Source: Bradyrhizobium sp. AZCC 2262
Lineage (GTDB): Bacteria; Pseudomonadota; Alphaproteobacteria; Rhizobiales; Xanthobacteraceae
Assembly (NCBI RefSeq): GCF_036924535.1
Contig: NZ_JAZHRT010000001.1
Span: forward strand, 7,626,001-7,690,000
Reading direction: 5' to 3'
DNA length: 64,000 nucleotides
Shown here: positions 47,095 through 55,636 of the stretch, in pieces
Numbering within the stretch: position 1 is the stretch's first letter
How the letters are laid out: each line of letters opens with the position of its first letter
Notes under the pieces: generated by a model
What the model was told of the DNA's origin: nothing
What the model saw: the letters and a program-made list of their open reading frames with translations, nothing else
The model's database searches: none
Translations under genes and position numbers: made by a program

Positions 47095-47515
47095 CTATTT
47101 CTCTTTGGGCTTCGCGGCTTCCCTAGCTAATCGCTCCGCCCGCAATCGTTCGTAGTTCTTTTGGAAGGCTTCCTGCGCTTTTTCGTATTCAGTTACCGCC
47201 CTTCGCTTATGTGCCTGCAGAAAAGCTTTTTCCGCCGGTCGTTGCGCGAGGCCTTTCGTCATTTTATCGATCATGAAGTCCTCGGCTGCATTATCGACGC
47301 CGCTGCCCGCGGCTAGCAGATGCCCGAACGTCTTTGATTTTGGCCGTGCGCTGCGACGCTGGCCGCGTTTTGCGGGATTGCGTTTTACGTTTCCGCTCGG
47401 GTTGCGGGTCGTGGACAGGCTCGGGTTGGGTGTTACCGACCGGCTGGGGTTGCGTATTGCGGACCGCCTCGGCCAGCATCTCGAGCAACTCGGCCTTCGT
47501 CTTCTTATCGCTCAT
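47095..47515 (-). pseudogene. Small basic helical protein with a single-base frameshift
   Basis: The start at 47515 gives MSDKKTKAELLEMLAEAV followed by a Pro/Gln and Arg/Lys-rich linker, ending RTAK. Removing one base of the run at 47338-47341 joins it to SKTFGHLLAAGSGVDNAAEDF and then MIDKMTKGLAQRPAEKAFL and a charged C-terminal helix ending KPKEK. The two halves together read as one protein of about 140 residues. I recognise no function. If the extra base is an assembly error the gene is intact. Confidence 0.6.
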
Positions 47516-48018
47516 AGATCACCTCCGTGACCGATGAGACGACGGTAGCGCGGCTACAGTGCCCCGCAAGAAAAACCGCTGATTAAGATTGCTGGTTAAG
47601 TTTAATGGCGGTGAATTCACAGGGAAGAGCACACGTCGAACAGTCGCTGCTTGAGGTGTGCTTTTTGACGCGGTTCGGACATTCGGGAAGAAGTCAGAAA
47701 GTTCAGCCGCAACTGGGATCGCGCCGCGGAGAATCCCGTAATTCTCCGTGCTGGTCGTGATCTCGAAGAACTTCCACGGCGCACCCGAGAGCCCGCCGAA
47801 GCCTCTTCTCCGTACGGAACAAGTTGCTGAGAAGCCACACGACTCGATGGGAATCCGATGCGTGCGATCATTATGTGGCGATGCTGGCTTCTCGCGCTTA
47901 ATGATGTTGTAAGCAGCGAAGACGGCGCCAAGCGCGCCGCAGGGACTAGAACCCTCAAGTAATTTGCCGCGTGATTGGCGATCAGTCGGTACAACACCCG
48001 AAGGAGTCGAACCGCGAC
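47516..48018. other. 503-base gap
   Basis: Contains a 126-codon minus-strand frame (47617-47997) whose product is Arg/Ser-rich and unlike a folded protein, so it is not called. A promoter for the CarD-family gene may lie at its right end. Confidence 0.4.
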
Positions 48019-48618
48019 ATGAGCTTGGACGATCAGAAAGCGAAATCCGGTCGTTACCTAGAGGCGCCGGATGCCGCCTCGGCGCCTCCAGGTGCGCGCG
48101 AAAACGGGAAGATTCGCTTTGAATTCAAGGCGACGGACTTCATCGTCTATCCGGCGCACGGCGTTGGACAGATTCTGTCGATTGAAGAGCAGACCGTTGC
48201 AGGAGCGAGCCTGGAGTTCTTCGTGATCTTTTTCACAAAAAGCAAAATGACCGTCCGCGTTCCCGTCCGGAAAGCCGCGAACGTCGGAATGCGCAAGCCA
48301 TCAGATCTTTCCTCGGTCCAAGGAGTGAAACAGATTCTGAGCGAAACTCCCCGGAAAGGCCGCGGCAACTGGTCCCGGCTTGCTCAGGAATACGAAGGCA
48401 AAATCAAATCCGGAGATATCGTCGCGGTCGCGGAGGTCGCTCGCGATCTTTTCCGACCGGGCGACTCCGGCCAGAGTTTCAGCGAACGGCAGTTGTACGT
48501 ATCGGCGCTCGATCGCCTCTGCGGAGAAATCGCGCTGGTAGACGGAATCTCCGAGGAACAGGCCCTCAAGGAACTCGAGGGCCTGTTGAAGACCGGCAAG
48601 CTCAAGCGTAGCGCCTGA
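48019..48618 (+). CDS. CarD-family transcriptional regulator
   Basis: 199 residues from ATG 48019. Residues 35-95 form the CarD/CdnL RNA-polymerase-interacting domain (DFIVYPAHGVGQILSIEEQ, then FFVIFFTKSKMTVRVPVRKA). Residues 120-190 are the helical C-terminal domain (RGNWSRLAQEYEGKIKSGD, ARDLFRP). CarD proteins bind the RNA polymerase beta subunit and stabilise open complexes. Alphaproteobacterial chromosomes already carry one CarD, so a copy inside the island may be an extra paralogue with an acidic N-terminal extension. Whether it acts on the neighbouring defence genes is unknown. Confidence 0.88.
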   Translation: MSLDDQKAKSGRYLEAPDAASAPPGARENGKIRFEFKATDFIVYPAHGVGQILSIEEQTVAGASLEFFVIFFTKSKMTVRVPVRKAANVGMRKPSDLSSVQGVKQILSETPRKGRGNWSRLAQEYEGKIKSGDIVAVAEVARDLFRPGDSGQSFSERQLYVSALDRLCGEIALVDGISEEQALKELEGLLKTGKLKRSA

Positions 48619-48814
48619 CTGCCTAGGTTCAGGCGACGAAGCTGACACCAATGATCCGACGAATGTCCGCCTCCCTTCAACAGCAGACATTCGCAAATCA
48701 GTTGTTATGGAAAAAAGTGACTCAATGGCCGAGATGGACCGTCAACCAACGATAATTTTGTCGCGTTCAAGACCACACATGCCATGATAGCATACCGCTG
48801 GGTAGGGGAACGGC

Positions 48815-49942
48815 ATGCGCGAACTCGATAAGGTATTTGAGGACTATCTTCCAAACTCGGAGCAAGTAGTCGCCGGCGTGAAGTCCAGGCGAAAGCTGAC
48901 GTCTGGAAACGAGCTTGCAGTCGATGCCACCATCACCAAGGACCTACCCAAGCTTATCGAGCAGATCATTTTCGACTCTGGGAGAGCCGCCAAGAAGTAT
49001 CGAATCTATGGGTCGGTCGGCCAGATAAACTGGACGCTCGCCTATATCCCGTGGGTCGCCATCCTACTGCGAGATATCACGACCTCGACCGAGCGTGGCT
49101 ACTATGTCGTCTTGTTGTTCAGCCAAGACATGCAGAATTGCTTCCTCTCACTGAACCAGGGCTTCACACAATTTCGGGAGGCATTCGGCGACAAGATCGG
49201 AAACAAAAAGATTGCGCAGGTTGCGCGTCTAGCTATCCAAACTCTGCATGTTCCCACAGACTTCATTGCGGGACCGCTTGATCTAGCCGCGACCAAACCG
49301 CTGGGCAAAGGGTACGAGAGTGGCGCAATCATTAGTCGCCGCTATCGTGCCGGCGACGAAGTTTCTATCGACAAATTTCGAAAGGATCTTGTCCAGCTAC
49401 TCAACTTGTACGACGAACTGGTGACCAAACTTGGGTCCAATTTGCTGGATCACCTCGACCTTATATCGTCTGATGACTATCAGGAGGCTGCCAACGAAAT
49501 CGCAACGGAGCTCCCGAGCAAGTCATTGCCAGACGGCGGATTGCCGCCACCTCCGAAGGTTAACGGAAAGCAGGCGGGCAAATACAAGCGCAACCCCGAA
49601 ATGGCAGCGATCGCAATACAAGCAGCGAGCCATCAGTGCGAAGTTGAGCCAACCCACCTGACCTTTACGTCGCGAAAGACCAAGAAGCCATTCGTTGAAG
49701 CGCATCACTTGGTTCCGATGCAATGCCAGGACCAGTTTGAGGTTAGCTTAGACGTTCCGGAAAACATTGTGGCCCTGTGTCCGGGATGTCATCGGAAGTT
49801 TCACCATGCGAGATTCGGCGAACTCAAGCTGCCGCTGGGAACGTTGCTGTCAGCTAGGATCAAAGCATTGAAATCCAGGCAAATTATCACAGACCACGGT
49901 GCGGTGCATAAGATCTATAAAGGCGATGTTGACGAAGATTGA
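48815..49942 (+). CDS. MrcB-N (DUF3578)/HNH endonuclease, modification-dependent type
   Basis: 375 residues; AGGGGAA precedes the ATG. Residues 1-190 resemble the MrcB-like N-terminal domain (SVGQINWTLAYIPWVAIL, then GYYVVLLFSQDMQNCFLSLNQG), known as a modified-DNA-binding module. The C-terminus (about 265-345) is an HNH nuclease with EAHHLVPM and ENIVALCPGCHRKFHH. This arrangement is that of stand-alone type IV-like restriction enzymes that cut modified DNA. It is transcribed alone, towards the Septu-like pair. Confidence 0.82.
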   Translation: MRELDKVFEDYLPNSEQVVAGVKSRRKLTSGNELAVDATITKDLPKLIEQIIFDSGRAAKKYRIYGSVGQINWTLAYIPWVAILLRDITTSTERGYYVVLLFSQDMQNCFLSLNQGFTQFREAFGDKIGNKKIAQVARLAIQTLHVPTDFIAGPLDLAATKPLGKGYESGAIISRRYRAGDEVSIDKFRKDLVQLLNLYDELVTKLGSNLLDHLDLISSDDYQEAANEIATELPSKSLPDGGLPPPPKVNGKQAGKYKRNPEMAAIAIQAASHQCEVEPTHLTFTSRKTKKPFVEAHHLVPMQCQDQFEVSLDVPENIVALCPGCHRKFHHARFGELKLPLGTLLSARIKALKSRQIITDHGAVHKIYKGDVDED

Positions 49943-49971
49943 GAGCTTACACATCCAGCAATTTGATTATT

Positions 49972-50805
49972 CTAAGTGTAAGCCGGCAACTGACCCTCTT
50001 TAAGATATTCTACAAAGTCGGGTGTCTCCAGCACGGCAGAATAGAAAATGTACTCCCACGCATTCCTGGTCGGATGCTCGTAGTTGACCCGAAATGTTTC
50101 AAGCGTCTCGACCACGTCCTGACCAGACGCTCGCATGCTTTGAACGAGACGAAGTAGGCGCCTGTGCTGCCCTCTAAAAAAGTGACCGTATCTCTGGGTG
50201 ATTGCGAGCTCGCGAACATGCGACGTGACAAGCCCCGCTTGTTCGGGCGTCAATCCAGGCACCGGCAACAAGTCGAAAGTCGGCGCGTCAAACGGGGGCT
50301 GTATGGCGATCGCAATAACCTGCTGAGCGACGAATACATCAAAATACGGGTGCAGGAAGAAGCGCGCGCCGTTGGCATCTCCAGTCTTTTCAAGCTTCTC
50401 GGCTTGGCATGCATCGCACATAGGGAACAGATTCATTGGGGTGATGCAAAGATGAGGATACCGCCCCTTCGGCAAATAGTGATCAAGGGTGTTTGGCCTG
50501 CCCGGCTCACCACAAGCTGGACAAAGATTCAGGGCATGCTTACGCAGGGCTTGAAGCATAGCCCCTTGACATGAGCCCTCAGCAGGCGCGGCGTATAAAT
50601 TGAGAAAACTTCCCCTCTTCTGATCGATCGCCGGCCAGGTCTGCACCAGCGCAGGCGAGCCACACGCGTCAATATAGGCTTGTACCCGAGCACGCCACTC
50701 AGCAGCTATGCCCGTGAAGAATGCGGCATTTACACCATTCTGACGTTCAGCAATCACATTGTCGACTAGTTGTAGGCTACATGCAACCGGAACAGGCAAG
50801 GGCAT
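49972..50805 (-). CDS. Septu-like HNH nuclease (PtuB-like)
   Basis: 277 residues from the ATG at 50805, which overlaps the ATPase stop as TAATG; a GTG at 50811 is the alternative. The HNH core is CPACG...NTLDHYLPKGRYPHL (about 93-118) followed by NLFPMCDACQAEK, with two Cys pairs for zinc. The C-terminal half is helical. In Septu the HNH protein is activated by the partner ATPase on phage infection and cleaves nucleic acid. No reverse transcriptase or retron RNA is seen beside it. Confidence 0.82.
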   Translation of the reverse strand: MPLPVPVACSLQLVDNVIAERQNGVNAAFFTGIAAEWRARVQAYIDACGSPALVQTWPAIDQKRGSFLNLYAAPAEGSCQGAMLQALRKHALNLCPACGEPGRPNTLDHYLPKGRYPHLCITPMNLFPMCDACQAEKLEKTGDANGARFFLHPYFDVFVAQQVIAIAIQPPFDAPTFDLLPVPGLTPEQAGLVTSHVRELAITQRYGHFFRGQHRRLLRLVQSMRASGQDVVETLETFRVNYEHPTRNAWEYIFYSAVLETPDFVEYLKEGQLPAYT

Positions 50806-52514
50806 TACCACTGTCCGCGCTCCATAGCCCTGATCTGCACGATAAGCTCTTCATTAAGTCCCTCACCGAGAGCTTCGATCAATCGATCCGCAGAACCAAA
50901 ATTCTGCAGCTGCACTCGAATCCAACCCTCAAATGGTTTTGAGACAGCCTTGTCTCCGAAAACGTAGGAGGAAATCCGTTGAAAATCCCCACCAAAAGTT
51001 TGAAACGGAGGATGGTTCAGCACTAGATCATCCTCCGTCTTTTCAAAAACATGAACGCAGTCGGCAGGCACCTCTCGCACCGTTACGATCGAGTGAGTTG
51101 CAAGCAACGCCGTGGAGTTGAATCGAGCCAATATCGATTTCAACATATCGACGAATTGTACTTCGAGAGTTGGGTGGAGAAAAAGCTCCGGCTCATCCAC
51201 GAGAATCAGACTGTTCCTCCGAATCGCACCAAGAATATTGATAACGATATAGGCGAAGAGCCTCTGTCCAGAACTAAGTTCAATAGGCTTACCGTCACGG
51301 AAGAAGGTAACACCAGATTCCGGGATGAGTGCTTCGTTCAACCAGTCATCACGTAGCGCATGGATCCTGTCAGAAGCTACAGGAATATATCGGCGACGAT
51401 CGTCATCTGTGTCTTCACGGAACTCCAACGGCTCAATAAACCCCGGATCGCTGTAAAAGGTCCGAGCACGGTGTTTGAAGTCAACCTCTACCGTTGCGAA
51501 GTCGAACTCGATTGCAGTCCTAAGGACTCGCTCGACCGTTTCGACCTTCAGCGCCCAATCGCGGATCGAGGAATACTTCTTGTCATCTCGAAGACAGCCT
51601 ACGAGCGATTGAGCGGCATTACGTTTGGGAAACTCGTGTGACAGATGGATACGACCAAGTTTATTTGTTTCTGTTGGATTGGCTCGCCCGCGAAAGCCGA
51701 AGTAGCGATAAGCGTCGCGGTCCTGCATGCGCTTTCCGGCCAAGTCGACTGGGAAGCGCTCAAACGGACTATATGAAACGACTACCAGCTGACTGAGGTT
51801 TGGTTTCGCTACGAATCCCGGTCCCTCTCCTGTTGATGGAGAAATCCAATCCTCCACCATTTGATGTAACACTCGGGACTTACCGTAGCCGTTTGGACCA
51901 ATGAGCACGTTGATTTCGTGTGGAAGCATGTTCTCCGCTTGAAATTTGAGATCCAGCGCGGAGATGTTGCCAAAAATGTTCTCAAAGCGAAAACCGAGAT
52001 CGAGAACCGAAATATTCTGTCGTTCAAAAATCCGCCATGCGTCAAGATAAGCTTTAACGCTCCCACGCTCGCGCTGAAGCGAATTTTTAAATCCATTTGT
52101 CTCAACAAGTCTCTTGGCAGTCTCGTCATCCGCAATGCGAACCATATAGCTCGCGTCGCGCAAAGTCCTGGCAACCTCAATCGCAACTTCCGTACCGATT
52201 GCGCCATCGAGCCGTTCGTAGAAGGCGATCTCGGCGGGAGTCGAGATGTAATTTCTGTCAGGAATCGGGAAGGTCCCGTCCCACCCCTCTGCAAGAAGAG
52301 AATCGAGAGCTGTGCTAGTTGTGAAGACCTCCTCCACTAGCAGCCGGACGAGACCGAGATCGAGAACTTCATCGCCGATACGACAGGTAGTTGGAAAAGT
52401 TGTCTTATAACCGTAGTCATCCCAATTGTTGGAGAGAAGTTCAATAACGTCGCCTTCCAAGGAGGGAGGCGGATTTGTGCGCCTGCTCGGGCGCCCCAAA
52501 TAGACAACTTTCAC
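50805..52514 (-). CDS. Septu-like SMC/ABC-type ATPase (PtuA-like)
   Basis: 569 residues. Walker A GPNGYGKS (about 202-209), ABC signature LSSGQR (about 413-418), Walker B LILVDEPELFLHP (about 433-445) and the switch His in LLATHS (about 470) are all present. The N-terminal 170 residues precede the ATPase and are not recognised; they may sense the trigger. The stop overlaps the HNH gene start. The ATPase/HNH couple matches Septu. The same fusion of parts occurs in retrons and other systems, so the name rests on domain order and the absence of other partners. Confidence 0.82.
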   Translation of the reverse strand: MKVVYLGRPSRRTNPPPSLEGDVIELLSNNWDDYGYKTTFPTTCRIGDEVLDLGLVRLLVEEVFTTSTALDSLLAEGWDGTFPIPDRNYISTPAEIAFYERLDGAIGTEVAIEVARTLRDASYMVRIADDETAKRLVETNGFKNSLQRERGSVKAYLDAWRIFERQNISVLDLGFRFENIFGNISALDLKFQAENMLPHEINVLIGPNGYGKSRVLHQMVEDWISPSTGEGPGFVAKPNLSQLVVVSYSPFERFPVDLAGKRMQDRDAYRYFGFRGRANPTETNKLGRIHLSHEFPKRNAAQSLVGCLRDDKKYSSIRDWALKVETVERVLRTAIEFDFATVEVDFKHRARTFYSDPGFIEPLEFREDTDDDRRRYIPVASDRIHALRDDWLNEALIPESGVTFFRDGKPIELSSGQRLFAYIVINILGAIRRNSLILVDEPELFLHPTLEVQFVDMLKSILARFNSTALLATHSIVTVREVPADCVHVFEKTEDDLVLNHPPFQTFGGDFQRISSYVFGDKAVSKPFEGWIRVQLQNFGSADRLIEALGEGLNEELIVQIRAMERGQW

Positions 52515-53022
52515 ACGCTGCTCCCCAAGCGGCCCGTCCTTTGCTGGATGCTGCTAGTTACACGTGACGCGCAATGTGCCGCTCACGGTGTGACAGCGTG
52601 ACTATGGCGGCGAAGGTTGACATCGGCAACAGCGCAATTGTCAGTTGCAGACCTTATCAAGCCTTTTTCTAGAACGTGTCTGCGAGAGGTTTCGGAGGCA
52701 ATTTCAACTTTTGTGGCAGAACCGCCTTTGGACCCATGCCGTTCGGCCGCAAAGTTTGCCCGCGCCAGCGGGCTCCTTGCACTGGTAGCCTAACCTTGCC
52801 GGTCGACCTGGCGGCCAGCCGTGCCCTCTATGGCAAATCATTTTTGGTGGCCGCCTTGACCACATTCTTGCCTGCGACCGAATTTGGCTCGAGTGGGCAC
52901 TCTGGCGCTCGCGAATCGGGAACCGGAGCCGTGATTCCCGATGCCGCGGCATTCGCACATGAGATGTTACGGAATAAGTCGGCCAGTGGCCGGCCGAGAA
53001 TTGCATGCCTGGCCCAGCCCAT
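52515..53022. other. 508-base gap
   Basis: Lies between the start of the Septu-like ATPase and the end of the pentapeptide gene. Frames on both strands lack any supportable product. A promoter for the Septu-like pair is expected at its left end, near 52515-52650, which is AT-richer than the rest. Confidence 0.45.
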
Positions 53023-54243
53023 CTAACCTCGAAGCTCCAGAACCTTTAGCTCAGCGGGACGGATCACCTTGTCGCCGAGGTCAGCGAGCAGTTGCTCCTG
53101 ATCTGCGTAGCCATGGACCGGCAGAAATGAAGGCCTGTGCCGGTAGAAGTCGAACATGCCCGGCTCCTCCTGCGCCGCGAGGATTATCGTTTGAACGGGC
53201 ACAGAGGGAAGATCCGGCACAATCCCACGCAGCTCTTGCAGAACAGATTTAGCATCGGAGACATCAGCGATGATGAACCTCGCCATTCGAGCGAGCAGCG
53301 TGACTGTCTCGTCCGTGTCGCGGCTCCGGGGCTTCTCAAAGTCGAACAGGATCGGCAGGTAATCGCGCTTCCGCAGTTCTTCACGCAGGGCGTTCAGGAC
53401 AGCCTTTCGCTCATCGGTGAATCGACCGAGGATCAACACCGCTTTGCTGGTGATCGTGTCGATTACATTACGAACCTTCTCGTTATGAAGCATGAGGTAG
53501 ATGAACTGCGCGACCTCGATGTTGTCGGCAGTGATCTCGGGGTCGCCCAAAGGTGTGATCACCTGGTTCCGCTGCTTTGCCCCTTCCAGCTTCAAGCCCC
53601 ATGCGGACACTCCATGGATATGACAGCCAGTGAGATCAGCACCTGTGAAGTCGGTATCCACCAGGGTGGCACGATATAAATCGGCCTCATTGAGCGTCGC
53701 CCTACTGAAGTTCGTACGGAGGAGGTTCGCTGAGGAAAGGTCTGCCCGGCAAAGGTCCGCTTCGTCGAGGTCCGCGTCCTGCAGGTTCGCCCAGATGAGA
53801 TTCGCCCCGCTGAGGTCGGCCCCGCTGAGGATCGCCCCGTGAAGCTTCGCATGGCCCAGTCTCGCGCCGCTGAGGTTCGCGCTCCTAAGGTTCGTCCGTG
53901 ATGGCGGGGCAGCCCCTACAAACATCAGGCTAAGGTCCGCCTCACGGAGGTTTGCGCCACGGAGGTCCGTTCCGCTCACATCTGCGCCGTTCAACTCGGC
54001 CCCATGGAGGTCCGCCCAGCCGAGGTCCGCGCCTCGAAGGTCAGCTCCGCAGAGGTTCGCGCTGCTGAGGTTCACCTGACAGCCCGCAGTATTTAACAAC
54101 GGATTGACGTCCCACCCTCGGAGGTTCACTGCCCTCAGGTCAGCCTTGCTCAGGTCTGGACGATCAATGCGCTTTTCGTGACGCCATTCATTCCAGGCGG
54201 CCACGCCCTGCTGAAGCATTGCGACATGCTCGTCGTTGGCCAT
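53023..54243 (-). CDS. Pentapeptide-repeat protein with a TIR-like C-terminal domain
   Basis: 406 residues from ATG 54243 (GAGGG about nine bases ahead). Residues 30-220 are nearly uninterrupted A(D/N)Lxx pentapeptides, predicted to form a right-handed beta-helix. Residues 265-375 look like a Rossmann/TIR-like domain (KAVLILGRFTDERKAVLNALREEL, then PILFDFEKPRSRDTDETV, then ARFIIADVSDAKSVLQEL). Such proteins may place an NAD-acting or signalling effector on a repeat scaffold, which would suit a defence role. No NADase activity can be claimed from sequence alone. It is transcribed alone. Confidence 0.72.
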   Translation of the reverse strand: MANDEHVAMLQQGVAAWNEWRHEKRIDRPDLSKADLRAVNLRGWDVNPLLNTAGCQVNLSSANLCGADLRGADLGWADLHGAELNGADVSGTDLRGANLREADLSLMFVGAAPPSRTNLRSANLSGARLGHAKLHGAILSGADLSGANLIWANLQDADLDEADLCRADLSSANLLRTNFSRATLNEADLYRATLVDTDFTGADLTGCHIHGVSAWGLKLEGAKQRNQVITPLGDPEITADNIEVAQFIYLMLHNEKVRNVIDTITSKAVLILGRFTDERKAVLNALREELRKRDYLPILFDFEKPRSRDTDETVTLLARMARFIIADVSDAKSVLQELRGIVPDLPSVPVQTIILAAQEEPGMFDFYRHRPSFLPVHGYADQEQLLADLGDKVIRPAELKVLELRG

Positions 54244-54692
54244 GGACGATACCCTCGCTGCCCGATGGAGCTGAGATGTTTTGTGCGTCAAACGATATTC
54301 TCAGACGGACTTGCTGTCGCCAAGTAGAGGCAAGCCGAAAAGCACTAGAAAGGTCAGCTCTGGGTCGATATTGTTGCAAAAGTCTTTTGGGGGGATGAAC
54401 GAAATTTCGTAGAGCCGCTGAAGCGTCTTACGAGCGGCGACGTGAGGGACCATGTCGTTTCATCCATAGGGGGCGTTGAAAAGCGACACAGCGGCGGAGA
54501 AGTCCAAAGATCGACTTTCGCGAGATTTTTCGGGTCGCTCGATTTTCGACTTTTGCAACAGAATCGCCTTGGTAGCAGTCACTAGGCATCGATCCGCAGA
54601 CCACGTAAGGCGGGATTGAACAAAGCCAGGGGCAACCGTAAGCTACGTCGAATGCTAATGATCGTCACCGTCTCCGCCATATTCGGGTGACC
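54244..54692. other. 449-base gap holding a MITE-like element
   Basis: No gene is supported. It contains a 189-base element with perfect 13-bp terminal inverted repeats (separate entry) and short AT-rich flanks. Confidence 0.5.
54372..54560. mobile_element. MITE-like or deleted IS, 189 bp
   Basis: TGTTGCAAAAGTC at 54372-54384 is an exact inverted copy of 54548-54560. The ends resemble the TGTTGCAAA core of IS6-family termini. The interior carries no transposase. No target duplication is visible. A non-autonomous element or an internally deleted IS is likely. Confidence 0.5.
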
Positions 54693-55499
54693 ATGGAGCA
54701 CTTTGGGGAAAATGCGTTGCGTCCAAACCCGTTGAAACCTCGCCTTGCAGCCGGCGGCTGTGCGTTCGGAACAATGACGTTCGAATTCTTCACGCCCGGC
54801 TACCCCGCGATCTGCCGCGAAGCAGGCGCTGAATTTATCCTCTACGATATGGAGCACTCAGGCGTCGGCTTCGAGACAATGAAGGCACAATTCGCATTCT
54901 GCCGTGGGCTTGATCTGGTGCCTCTCGTACGCGTCCCTTCAGGCGACTACCATCACATAGCGCGTGCACTCGACATTGGTGCGATGGGCATCATGGTGCC
55001 GATGGTCGAAACACCCGAGCAGGCAAGGGCGATCGTTGACTGCACCAGATATCCACCGGCGGGGCGACGTGGCGCCGCCTTCGCTGTAGCGGCGCACGAT
55101 GACTATTCGGACGGGCCCGAGACCGAAAAGATCGCCCAAGCGAACGCGCGCACGATGGTGATCGCGCTGGTAGAGACCGCAAGAGGCATCGATAATGTCG
55201 ATGCGATCGCGGCGGTCGGCGGCGTCGACGTGATCTGGCTTGGTCACTACGATCTGACGAACTTCCTCGGCATCCCCGGAGAGTTCGACAATCCAAAATT
55301 CCATGCAGCCGTCGACAGCTTGATCGTGGCGTGCAAGAAGCACGGCAAAACACCAGGTTTTCTTGCCGGCAACGAGCAGTGGGCGCGCGATTTTCGTACC
55401 AGGGGCTTTCGCATGATTGCGTACGGTGTTGACACACTGTTGATGCAAGGCGCGCTCGCGCATGGCATCAAGCTGTTGCAGGGGACCGTGACGAATTAG
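54693..55499 (+). CDS. HpcH/HpaI-family aldolase
   Basis: 268 residues from ATG 54693 (a GTG at 54687 is possible). Beta-barrel landmarks: LYDMEHSGVGFETM (about 47-60), LVPLVRVPSGDYHHIARALD, IMVPMVETPEQARAIV, the metal-binding Glu in ALVETARGIDN (about 160) and the Asp in GHYDLTNFLG (about 190). Members cleave 2-keto-3-deoxy acids to pyruvate and an aldehyde. A metabolic gene amid defence genes is out of place; it is probably cargo or carried in from another locus, since no pathway partner is near. Confidence 0.85.
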   Translation: MEHFGENALRPNPLKPRLAAGGCAFGTMTFEFFTPGYPAICREAGAEFILYDMEHSGVGFETMKAQFAFCRGLDLVPLVRVPSGDYHHIARALDIGAMGIMVPMVETPEQARAIVDCTRYPPAGRRGAAFAVAAHDDYSDGPETEKIAQANARTMVIALVETARGIDNVDAIAAVGGVDVIWLGHYDLTNFLGIPGEFDNPKFHAAVDSLIVACKKHGKTPGFLAGNEQWARDFRTRGFRMIAYGVDTLLMQGALAHGIKLLQGTVTN

Positions 55500-55636
55500 G
55501 TTGGAATAGCTAGGCGTAAGAACGCCGGTGGATTCGGAAAATAGATGTTATGGAAGAAGCAGGCCAAAGGCCGACTCGGTGCTGCGATAGACGCTGATGC
55601 AAATCGACGGACATCACGCCGAACAACTTGCCATAC

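Noticed and set aside
47617..47997. 126-codon minus-strand frame before the CarD gene
   Set aside because: Arg/Ser-rich product unlike a folded protein.
49972..52514. Retron with ATPase and HNH effectors
   Set aside because: No reverse transcriptase gene or msr/msd-like inverted repeat in the flanking 2 kb; Septu fits better.
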